From NCBI GenBank assembly GCA_003550325.1, contig QKWP01000053.1:357959-421958 (forward strand): DNA of 64,000 bases. Direction: 5' to 3'. Shown here piece after piece: positions 1 to 9,518 of this stretch (positions within the stretch are counted from its first letter, which is position 1; each line of letters opens with the position of its first letter). The notes beneath the pieces were generated by a model, which saw only the letters and a program-made list of their open reading frames with translations, was not told the origin of the DNA and ran no database searches. The translations under genes were made by a program, and so were the position numbers. This DNA comes from Gigaspora rosea. Its lineage: Eukaryota > Glomeromycota > Glomeromycetes > Diversisporales > Gigasporaceae.

Positions 1-3000
1 GAAGAAGAAATTACCAAAGGCGAATGGGACCAGATGCTTAAAGGAATTAAAACGGCGACAGCACCAGGAGTGTCCAACATAAGTTACATTTTGCTCAAAA
101 ACGGGAGTAAGGAGACGCAAGAAATTTTCAGACGGTTTGCAAATTTATGTTGGAGTAAAGGAGATGTACCAGATAAATAGAAAATCGCACAATTGTATGC
201 GATACCAAAGGATACAGACTGGGGATTAAGCCTTAGCAACGTAAGACCAATAGCCTTGTTAGAGACCTTCAGGAAGTGTATTACAAAAATCATAACGAAT
301 AGATTAACAAAGATTATAAAGAAAAATGATATTCTGAAAGGTCAAAATTTTGTTGCACTTCCGGGTTGTTCGACAGAAGAGCCGGTGCAGATAATAAATG
401 TATTGATGGAAGATGCGAAAGAAAAGAACAAGGAAATATGGATAGTATTTCAAGATATGCGGAAAGCATACGACTCGGTATCTTTGGAAATGCTACAATT
501 AGCATTAATAAGAATAAAGGTCCCGGAAAAAACAATTGGCTTTGTATTAAGTATGTTCGATAAATGACAAATGCGAGCGATAACGAAGGAAGGTTTAACA
601 AGTCCTTTTGTGGCAGAAGACGGAATAGATCAGGGAGAGGTTCAGTCTCCGTTGATGTGGAAAGTATTTTATGATCCGTTACTGTGTAAAGTACAAGAAG
701 AAGGACTTGGGTATATTGCAGAAGTTAAAATTCCGGTAGATAGTAGAAGAGGTACATGGTGCGTAGAAAGAGTAAGACAAGCTGCGATAGCGTATGCCGA
801 TGATACAACGTGGTTAGGGAAGAGTAAAGAAGAAATGGAGTAAATTCTAGCAATAGCAAATGAATTTTTTGTAATCAATGACATACAGCTAAATAAAAGC
901 AAATGCAAGCTTTTGGTGATGAATAAAAGAAAGAAAGAGGAAAGAGAAAATATTCAAATTAATAAAATAGTTATCAAGGCAGCAAAAAAGAATACAGTTG
1001 TTAGAATGTTAGGAATTTGGTTGAATAGAAGACTAAAAGAGTCACTAGTTAAAGATAAAGCGAAAGAGATAATAAGACAAACAGCCCAAACCTTAAAATG
1101 GAAGAAAATAACGATTAGTCAACTGATTTATGAGAATAATATATATTTGATACCAAAATTATGTTATATTTTACAAGTATCAAATCTAAGCAAAACGGCA
1201 CTACAAAAAATACAGCAACCGTACCTTCAATTAGTCAAAAACAAAATAGGAATGGCGAGAACAGCTGGAAATTATATCATATCCCAAAGAGGAATGATGG
1301 GATGTAAATTGTTGGAGCAGGAGTTGTGTATTAAGCAGATTTCGGCATTGCAAAATCGGCTGAACAATGATGGAATAGAGTTGAAGCTAGCACACATTAG
1401 AATAAAGCAAGGTTTGCTTAATGCGGGTTTAGTAGATATGAAGTGGAAGAGTGAGGAAGATAAGGAGCTCCAACAGTTATGGAAAGGCAATCTAGCATGC
1501 CGAGTGTTGGTCAAAGCGAGAAAGTTAAAAGTTAGTTTTGGTTTTGATGAAAATTGGTGGGGTATATATGAAGGAAAATATCCGATCAGAAATTTGCTCC
1601 AGGAAGAAAAGGGAAGTAGGAATTTGATAATTGGACTACAGGATACGGGTATATTCTTTGTAGAGCAGTTGCTAGACCAGAGTGGTAAAACATGTTAATG
1701 TGGCAACAAGTTATATTGGCAAGAGATAGAGTCCGAAGAGGGAAAAATCCCAAATGGTTTACAGTAGTTGAAAGTAAACTTTTGCAAAACAAAGATAGAA
1801 GAACGGTTAAAGAGGAATGGATAGGAAACGCAAACAGTATGTACATACTAAAGATGTCAAAAAAAGAAGTGTCACGTGATAACAGAAAGAAGGAGTGGAT
1901 CTTGCTTAGAGGAAAAGAGAACGAGCCGGTAGTAAAGAGAATCATAGAAAAAAGGAAGTATAAGGTTTTAACAGAAAATTGGAGAATGGTAGAAGACACA
2001 AACTCGCTTGGAAAAAGTCCTGGTAAAAGTTTACAGTATTTGGAAAGGCAAGAAGAAAGTGGAAGCTCTGAGAGTGCGAAATGGTTAACGAAGTCTAGGA
2101 TTTTATCATGCTTACCAAGGCCAGTAGTTAAAGAAGGGAAGCGTGTGTGTCTGATACCAACAGATATGTTAGAAGAAATGGTACGTCCAGAAGCGCCAAT
2201 ATCAAAAGAGAAAGAACATATTGCAGAAGACGTGGTGATAGAAGATATTGATGTAGGGATGATTAGGCAGCAAAAGGTGGGACGTGAAATGGAGGAAACA
2301 CTTGAACAACAGCTCCAAAGTAATAGAGAACGAGATAGTAATGTAGTAGTTTTTTATACAGATGGGTCGTTAAGGTCTGTAGAAGGTGGAAATAAAATGG
2401 GAGCTGGTTGGGTTCAGGTGGATAATGAAGGGAAGTTATGCTTAACAAAAGGCATGTGTAGAGTAGAAGCATGGCCGTCTTCAACCAAGCCGGAATTGGT
2501 AGCAATTTGGCTAGCTTTGTTGACAGTGCCTAGTAATAGAAAAGTAGTAATTAGAACAGATAGTTTAGGAGCAATAGCAGGTCTGAGCAGAAATTTGGAA
2601 CTTCGTGAAGGGAAAAAATGGATGAAAGAAAAGTATTTTGATTGGTTAATCAAAATCAAAGATATGGTAAAGACGAAAGGTATAGAGCTACAGCTAGAGA
2701 AGATAAAGAGTCATAGCAAAGATAGGTGGAATGACAAGGCGGACGCTTTAGCAAAAGAAGGAACAGAAAGAGGAACAAGTATAGGGACACCAGAATACAA
2801 TCAGTGGATTAAATGTCCTTTACGATGGAAGCATTATAGGGTTGAGTTAGGAACAAGAGCATTTCTAAGGAAAGTTTTTGACGCCAAAAATAGCGCGAGA
2901 TGGCGCGAATCGAAGGTAGTTCAAGACTTCAAACAAGAAGGAAGTGAGGAGAAATATAATTGGCATTTATTTTGGTCAACTCTGAAAGGTTTTACGGGCA

Positions 3001-3716
3001 TTAGATGCACAACCCTGAAGAAAAGCAAAAAATTGGCGTTCTGGTACAAGGTGTTTTTTAATGAGTTGCCAGTGCTAGAGGTGTTAAAAAAAAGAAGACC
3101 CGATATCTATATATCATCCAACTGTATTGCATGTATGAAAGAAGTGCCGGAGACTTTAGAGCACTTGGTGGAGTGTGATGCATACAGTTTTTTGTGGCAT
3201 AATATTGAAGTGGTAGCAACAGAAGCAGTATGGCAGAAGCTATCGGAGGAAACGAAGAAGCGATTAAGTCTGTATGATTTTAGAGAAATTCTACTACCAG
3301 CTACAGGAAATGAACGTAACGAGATGCGTATAGGTTATATAAAGGGTCTGTGTACAGCAAAAGTTAGTGGAGCTCTACGAGAATATATGGCAACAAAAAA
3401 AGAGTGGAACAACTGTTTTAGAAGCTTCGTTTACATATGGAGAAATGGTTTCTTTGACTTCATATGGTCAGAGCGTTGTAAAATGCTTTCAATATGGGAA
3501 AAAGGAGAAGGTATTAGCCCAAAGATCAAGAGAAAGAAACCTGATAATGGAAATGGACGGAAAAGATCACGTGACTCGTCGAATGAAAGCGAAACGGTTC
3601 AGATAGAAGAGTCAAGACCTAGAGGAAATAAGGAAATGAATGTTGAAAAGAGGTGGGAAACCATGATCGAGGACTTTATAAAGAATGGAAATTATCCATT
3701 CTGGTTTGGCCTGTGA
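1..3716 (+). pseudogene. LINE ORF2: reverse transcriptase / RNase H / zinc knuckle, broken
   Basis: Frame 1 reads as a LINE reverse transcriptase from base 1 (APGVS block) through the palm motif YADD at 793-804 to 1698. It is interrupted by TAG at 178, TGA at 565 and TAA at 841. Near 1690 the frame changes from 1 to 3, and the open frame 1692-3716 (674 codons) carries a type I RNase H with the expected acidic residues: D224 in YTDGS, E268 in PELV, D290 in RTDS and D351 in KAD. A CX2CX9HX3C zinc knuckle starts at residue 478, as in many LINE C-termini. The protein would reverse-transcribe its own RNA at a nicked target. With three stops and a frameshift this copy cannot make it. TGA and TAA are each one C-to-T change from CGA and CAA, and TAG can come from CAG or TGG. 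Upstream endonuclease sequence is outside the window. Family identity is firm; the exact cause of the frameshift (one lost base in the A run) is inferred. Confidence 0.93.
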
Positions 3717-3930
3717 CAGGGCTGACAAAGTTGTCTGTCTCATCAGTGAGGCAGTGCGACAGGTCGCACCAAGGTGCTCATGAAGTATTCGGGTGATGCC
3801 GGACCTGCTATAAGATAGATAGATAGAATAAATATAAATAATTAATTTAGTTATATTATGTATCAAGTATCTATTTAATAAAGGTACCGACGAGACTGTC
3901 AAAGGTTAAAAAAAACCAAAAAAAATATTA
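1..3930 (+). mobile_element. LINE (non-LTR retrotransposon), 5' part outside window
   Basis: The stretch holds the 3' part of a LINE: reverse transcriptase, RNase H, zinc knuckle, then a roughly 190-base 3' untranslated tail that ends near 3905 in A-rich sequence (3907-3928). The RT starts before base 1, so the 5' end is not seen. The 3' tail has short GATA repeats near 3815 and an AATAAA-like motif. No target-site duplication can be tested without the left end. Confidence 0.93.
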
Positions 3931-3960
3931 TATATTTTACTAATTTTAAAACATTTGAAC

Positions 3961-4016
3961 AATTTTGGACAATTTTGGACAGTTTTGGACAGTTTTGGAC
4001 ATGTCCAAAACTGTCC
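3961..4016. repeat. 10-bp minisatellite TTTTGGACA-type with inverted end
   Basis: Four exact-length 10-bp units (aattttggac twice, agttttggac twice) run 3961-4000 and are followed by the inverted form gtccaaaactgtcc, so the stretch can fold. A related TTGGACA-rich segment lies inside the hAT-like MITE at 46497-46772. Confidence 0.8.
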
Positions 4017-4068
4017 AATCAAAAATTTTATTGGACATGTCCAATTCCCAATACTGCTATATAGCTAA

Positions 4069-4113
4069 ACTCATTTCTTGAATTATTTTAGAGGGTAATT
4101 TTAGTGTGACAAT
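4069..4113 (+). repeat. dispersed repeat, copy 1 (pairs with 23089-23136)
   Basis: Sequence beginning atagctaaactc and ending agtgtgacaat recurs at 23089-23136 in the same orientation with small differences. Neither copy shows coding potential. It may be an end fragment of an unclassified mobile element. Confidence 0.7.
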
Positions 4114-4689
4114 TTGGTAGCAACTGTGAGATACACTTAAGCGCACAAAAGAAATTTGTCTAAATAGTGCATAAGTTTTGATGCATATATAAAGTTCATA
4201 AAAGGGCACAGTTAAATATCAGTAAGCAGTAGAAATAATCATTCTACACAATTCATAAAAATTTGTTAACTATTACCCAAGATTATATACAAATATTCTA
4301 ACAATTTTGTAATTGGCAAAGAGTTACTTATTCTGTAATTGTATTTTCAGAAAAAACATTAGAGTATTTTTAGGAATTTGAAAAGTATTATTTATTCCTA
4401 AGCTTTATATTGTGTAGAAAAGTAGTAGTAAAATTAATACTTAGCATTTAATATTTCATTTCTTAGGAAATTTTAAAGAATTTATAAAACTCATACAAAG
4501 TATCACCCTATATATGCAATATTTTTAAATTAACCTATACGATCTTATATATTTAGATATACTATTAATCATTGAAGCAGATAGCATTAGTATAGAACTA
4601 ACCAATTTGTTTAGTACTTCTATATTAATAACTAATGCTAGTAACCCATTAAAATTAAATTAGTATCAACTACAGACTACATACTTAAC
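4114..4689. other. AT-rich stretch, nothing recognised
   Basis: No open frame, inverted repeat or known motif was found between the dispersed repeat and the first recognisable Gypsy gag sequence. The 5' LTR of the Gypsy element would be expected here but could not be identified. Confidence 0.5.
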
Positions 4690-6415
4690 TACCTTAAAGA
4701 CAACACAAAAGAATCTGTCCTACTTCAAATCAAACCTTTTTTTGAAAATAAAACTCATGATTTGCTAGCATAGTTGGAGAGCTTCAAAAAGACAGCTTTT
4801 GCCAACAATTGGGATCAAAAAAAAATATTAAAAGTACTACTAGCTTTCTTGTATAACAATGCTAAAAAATAACAAGATAATTATTTTAAAAAAACACTTA
4901 TAGGCACTTTCAAGAATGATTAGAACTATATTCAGAAAGAATTCTTGAAGCAATTCTGATCCAACAATGGCAAAATAAATAAATGAAGGACTTTGATAAC
5001 CTAAAGCAACAACCAGATGAACCTGTGAAGACATATTAAAGTAATTTAAAAGACTACTTAAATGGGTTATAACCAGTATTAATCTACAGAACAAACAAAA
5101 GTTATATTATTTCAAGAAGGTGTTAAGACCCAAATTACTATCTATCATTATATTATACTAACCAACTAATCTAGATGCTATCTTGAACCATGCTTAGACA
5201 AGGACCTCATATAGATCATAACTAGATTTTGGTCAATTTTGATCTAATTTGCTAAAAATAACAAACCTATATTTACTTAAATAACTTCTGATTCAGTAAT
5301 CAGAATTGTATGAACTTTTTTTTTTAGATGCGCCCCACTAAGAGCTTCATTTTTAAAAAAAAAGTTCATCTAAATTGGTGCCAAGATAATTGCCAAAAAC
5401 TGTTTTTTTGCTTCTTAAATTTTGTGAGTTTTTGCTAAAATGCATAATGTATGACCTATATACTAGATGTCTGGGGTTCTCTCAGACATATGAATAGGGA
5501 ACTAATTTCACAACAGTTACTAGCCCTATTACCATGTCTAGCTCAAGAGATTATAAAAAAGATATTGAACAATTAACTAAACAAATGCAGCAAATGGTTT
5601 GAACTATACTACTATTATTTTCGCATTATTGGTCCAACCAGAAAAAACCAAAAATAGATCTACTTGTCATAAAAAATGTCCAATTAGAAATATCATTTGC
5701 CACTAGTATAAAGAACCTGATCATCATGCAATCAATGTCTATCAGAAAACCTTATTATCTAAAGGATCACAATAACAGCTTACCAAATAACCCACTAATA
5801 GAAGTGATAGACAAAACAAAAATATAAATTTAATAATGAAACCAGTAAAAAAAAAAAGAAGAAATATATGTTACTAAACCTCAAATATATAACACTAATA
5901 GAAAAAAACAAAAAGAAAAACAGAAACAATTAGGAGTAAGAAAAGAACATAATTTAAAAAGAAAAGTACAACTGCTAACCTAGGAGAAATTACCCATAGA
6001 GGTCAAAAATCAACTACCAATAGCAAAGAAAGCTATTAAGAAATAATTATTATTAGTAGTAGCTCAACTTACACTATATAATATCAGAAAATCTACTTAC
6101 TATTCTATAAGAACTACTACAGAACAAATATTGCAATATCCAATTCAATGTCAAAATTTAGCCAAAGTATTAGGGTGAAAAAAAGCCCCAAATTTTGAGC
6201 TAACTATGTACAAGCTGATTATTATCTACAAAAAACTATTGCCATGTGTTGCTATATAAGAATCAAAGAAAACCCAGTGGTAGCTATACAAGATTTTAGT
6301 GCTACCATGAGTATATTACAAAGAAACTAATAGAAAAGCTAGGCTTAAAAATAGATAAACTACAGTGCCTGCTATAAGTATCTAACTCCTATAATATGAA
6401 AAGAGACAAGATAAA
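4690..6415 (+). pseudogene. Gypsy gag and N-terminal protease remnant
   Basis: Broken frames read as a Gypsy gag (PDEPVKTY near 5015; SSSRDYKKDIEQLTKQMQQ near 5540) and end in an aspartic-protease-like stretch near 6295-6400 (DFSA, where the catalytic motif D-S/T-G-A would lie, then KLGLKI-type sequence with a missing base). Stops and frameshifts are frequent. Gag would have packaged the element RNA and the protease would have processed the polyprotein. The assignment rests on conserved spacing and on the pol fragments that follow downstream on the same strand. Confidence 0.65.
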
Positions 6416-6443
6416 ACTTTATTTTTTTTTATTAAAAAATACA

Positions 6444-7322
6444 TGATTCATTTAGATTGTGTAATCCCATTGGCTTCAATTAAAGCCTCAACTTAGCTCT
6501 TTATACTATGGACTAATTTAGTAGCAAGTTCGTGGATTAATGCATTCCACTCTGTTACCAAACACGATTTTAATCTTGCAAGTGTTCTAATTTTTTTTAT
6601 TGCTATTTTAATTTTTAACAATCTTCAAACATTTTCAATAGGGTTTTGGTCAAAGGAAACAGATGGCTATGGAAGAACCTTGATATTCTTTTCTTCCTTC
6701 CAATCCTTTGACAAAGTTGCACAATGCTTCGAGTTGTTGTCTTCTTGCCAAATCCATCTATTTGAATCAGCCTCAAAAAGAAGCTCAGCAAACAGAAGGA
6801 GGCCTTGTTCATATATTTTAACTATATATTTGGCATTCAAGTTGTACTAAAAGTAAATTAGCTTGCTAAAGCCTGAAGATGAAAAACAACTCTCCACATT
6901 GAACTTCAACGGATGCTTCACAGACCACTATAATTTATGCAGCGCAGACCACTGCCAGGTTCTTGAATGCAGTTGATTCAAATGAATGTACTTTTATTTA
7001 TAAATATTACCTGGTTCCAGTTGAAATTCTAATAATCTTTTGCCAAATTTAGCTGTTTCTCTTTGTGCTTCTCCATGAGAAGTGGTTTGGAAAGTTTTAG
7101 CATATAATTTGCTTTACCTTCATGTAGACGTTTTTGAATAGTGTATATACTAATGCTAATATTCCGTTTTTCTATTTTCTGTTGTATTTCAATAGCAGTT
7201 ACATTTTTTTGTTATTTGCAAGCTTAAGGATCTTTGCATCTTGCTGTGGAGTGGTGATCTGATTTCAACCAGGTTTTTGTTCATTATTTAAATTTTTTGT
7301 TTTCTCATTTTTTTACCCAATA
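6444..7322 (-). pseudogene. Tc1/mariner transposase, broken
   Basis: Reading the minus strand with small frame corrections gives a Tc1-type transposase. It has an N-terminal stretch with PQQDAKILKLA (7200-7250), then IYTIQKRLHEG, then FNVESCFSSSGF in the region where the family has VWGCFS..G, then WIWQEDNSKHC (second catalytic D) and SFDQNPIENV at 6640-6670, matching the SPDLNPIENVW block that carries the third acidic residue. The C-terminus ends with TQSK at 6444. Several frameshifts and stops make it non-functional. Tc1/mariner transposases cut and paste at TA sites. Family assignment is firm because the order and spacing of the blocks fit; exact breakpoints are uncertain. Confidence 0.8.
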
Positions 7323-7345
7323 AAGTGCAGTAAACTTACTACAGC

Positions 7346-7659
7346 CCAGTGTATAAAATCTATGTGCACAATGTGCTCACGTGCACATGTCTTTAAAAAG
7401 TTTCACATATTTTTAGCTAGAAATGTGCACAAAATTCACATACTTTTGGGCTAAATAGTGCACCAAAATCATTAGTAAAATTAGAAAATGTACACATAGA
7501 GCACACTGTGCATATAATTTATTGTATGTATATTCAGATTTATCTATATAAATTTAATTATAATAAAGCTATATTGCACAAGTTTTTAAAATTGTTTATA
7601 TAAATTATGTGTACAATGTGCACAAGATTTACATACTTTTGGATCAGATTTTATACACT
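7346..7659. mobile_element. hAT-like MITE, 314 bp, 8-bp target duplication
   Basis: Terminal inverted repeats agtgtataaaatct at 7348 and agattttatacact ending 7659 bound the element. It is flanked by perfect ACTACAGC at 7338-7345 and 7660-7667. Interior is rich in GTGCACA motifs and has no open frame. An 8-bp duplication and a CAGTG-like start suggest a hAT family. Confidence 0.8.
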
Positions 7660-7959
7660 ACTACAGCATACAATTTTGCTGTGGCACTAAGCCCAAGCTT
7701 CAAACCTTTGGAATGATAGTGCAAAAAAATGATTTCATATTGCTTATGCAGGGAAAAAGGCATTTTAAGGGTTCAGAATTTGGGTAGAGAACATTGCACT
7801 GGTAAATAGATAAATTGGCTACAAATGGTAAGTATGATTAGTGTTTGCATCATTGTATGTCTTAAGAAAATTTTAAGGTTGCATGTACAATGCATGTGAA
7901 GTTACACTGGGTCAAATACTTGTAGTGAGCACTATATTAAAAACAGTAGTAATTATAGC

Positions 7960-8190
7960 AATCACACTAAAGCCTTAGAGACATTACTAGTGCAAAAAAA
8001 TTGTATTGCAAGATTTAATTATACCTATCAACCTGCAAGTAATTAATTTTAAAGAAGAAACTCTATTGCTAGGAACTGTCTAGTTTGATAAACCAAAGTC
8101 AAGTTGAATTTTGCCAATAATACACTTCATGTATGATACTTAGGAAAACAAGTAACACTTATATTAGTAAAAATAGTATATTGCAAGAAC
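7960..8190 (+). pseudogene. Gypsy protease/pre-RT remnant, continuation after insertion
   Basis: Frames around 7995-8190 read LQDLIIPINLQVINFKEE then TLLLGTV, followed by FDKPKS. This matches the C-terminal side of Gypsy proteases, where ..LLG.DWL.. is conserved. It stops at 8190, where the 4.5-kb element begins, and continues at 12667. Confidence 0.6.
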
Positions 8191-8206
8191 AGGACCCCAA
8201 AGAACT

Positions 8207-8361
8207 CTGATATAACTCAGATCCAAACTCAAAATTTTAATATAACTTTATACACTTAATTTTATTAAAAGCTTTATACAAAATTATCATATAAGTTCAA
8301 ATTTTACTATAAATTATACAATTTCAGATTTGAGTTTATATAAAAAAAAATATTATATCAG
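8207..8361. repeat. 155-bp inverted-repeat element
   Basis: Ends are ctgatataactcagatcc (8207) and tattatatcag (8361). The inner parts ccaaactcaaaattt and aatttcagatttgagtt are also complementary. There is no coding potential. It may be a small MITE or a subterminal structure of the surrounding element. Confidence 0.55.
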
Positions 8362-8379
8362 CAAATTTATAGTAGCGCA

Positions 8380-9271
8380 ATCTCATCGAGACGAATCGAA
8401 TGGTACCAAAATCATTAAATTTAGATTACTATAGCACAAGATATTAATAATTTTATAATTTTTATAAAATCTTAACGATCTTGATAACTAGTAATCCAAA
8501 TTTGATGATTTTGGTACCATTCAATTTGTCTTGATGAGACAGTTCAAATAGTACCAAAATCATCAAAATCGGATCATTCGATCACAAGATATCTACGAAA
8601 AATGTTTGTAACGCAATTTATACTGTATAAAGATTTTTATATAAAATTGCATTACAAATGTTTTGCGTAGATATCTTGTAATCTAGTGATCCGATTTTGA
8701 CAATTTTGGTACCATTCGGACCGTCTCATCGAGACGAATCGAATGGTACCAAAATCATCAAAAGCAGATCACTAGTTCACAAGATATCTACAAAAAACTT
8801 TTGTAACACAATTTATACTATATAAAGATTTTTATATAAAATTGCGTTACAAAAGTTTTCGTAGATATCTTGTGATCTACTGATCCAATTTTGATGATTT
8901 TGATACCATTCGATTCACCTTGATGAGACGGTTCGAATGATACCAAAATCGTCAAAATCGGACCACTAGATCACAAGATATCTATGCAAAACTTTTGTAA
9001 CCCAATTTTATATAAAAATCTTTATACAATATAAATTGCATTACAAACATTTTTCGTAGATATTTTGTGATCTAATGATAGATTTTGGTGGTTTTGGTAC
9101 TATTCGAACCGTCTCATCAAGACGAATTGAATGGTACAAAAATCATCAAATTTGGATTACTGGTTATCAATATCGTTAAGATTTTATAAAAATTATAAAA
9201 TTATTAATATCTTATGCTACAGTAATCTAAATTTAATGATTTTGGTACCATTTGATTCGTCTCGATGAGCG
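8380..9271. repeat. mirror-symmetric array of five hairpin units (A-B-B-B-A)
   Basis: A palindromic node (gtctcatcgagac and variants) recurs at 8380, 8529, 8723, 8917, 9111 and 9259. Spacings are 149, 194, 194, 194 and 148 bases. Each interval is itself a near-perfect inverted repeat: it starts gaatggtaccaaaatcatca, ends with the reverse complement, and turns around an AT-rich centre. The three inner units share agatatctacg and ttttgtaacgcaattta; the two outer units have a different centre. No open frame is present. Single degenerate nodes occur at 46384, 46860 and 53090. Confidence 0.88.
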
Positions 9272-9280
9272 ATTTGAATA

Positions 9281-9509
9281 GTATCAAAATCGTCAAATTT
9301 GGATTATTAAATCTCTTACAATGGCTTTTAAAATTTAAAATTAATTTATATTATTATTATAATAATAAAAAAGGTATTTCTTTGTATTTATTTACATCAG
9401 AATGTGTATTAGTACGTGAAATAAATTTTAAAAGTAAACATTGAGATAAATAAACCTTTTTAGGATTTATATTTCTAAAATAAGCTACCTCCTTATTGTG
9501 TACAAATTC
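9281..9509. other. AT-rich stretch between hairpin array and MULE
   Basis: No feature supported. A minus-strand open frame across 9357-9557 runs over the MULE insertion boundary and is therefore not a gene. Confidence 0.5.
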
Positions 9510-9518
9510 CTTAAAAAG

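Larger units (their letters stand above)
6416..7940 (-). mobile_element. Tc1/mariner-like element inserted in the Gypsy protease
   Basis: Gypsy protease sequence stops near 6415 and resumes near 7960. The interval holds a minus-strand Tc1/mariner transposase remnant (6444-7322), and a hAT-like MITE (7346-7659) lies just upstream of the transposase start. Ends are approximate because no clear terminal inverted repeats survive; cactgggtcaaatacttg near 7905 is a candidate right end. Confidence 0.6.

Noticed and set aside
1681..1700. Programmed -1 frameshift in the LINE
   Set aside because: No slippery heptamer in the correct phase and the same ORF has three stops, so decay explains it.
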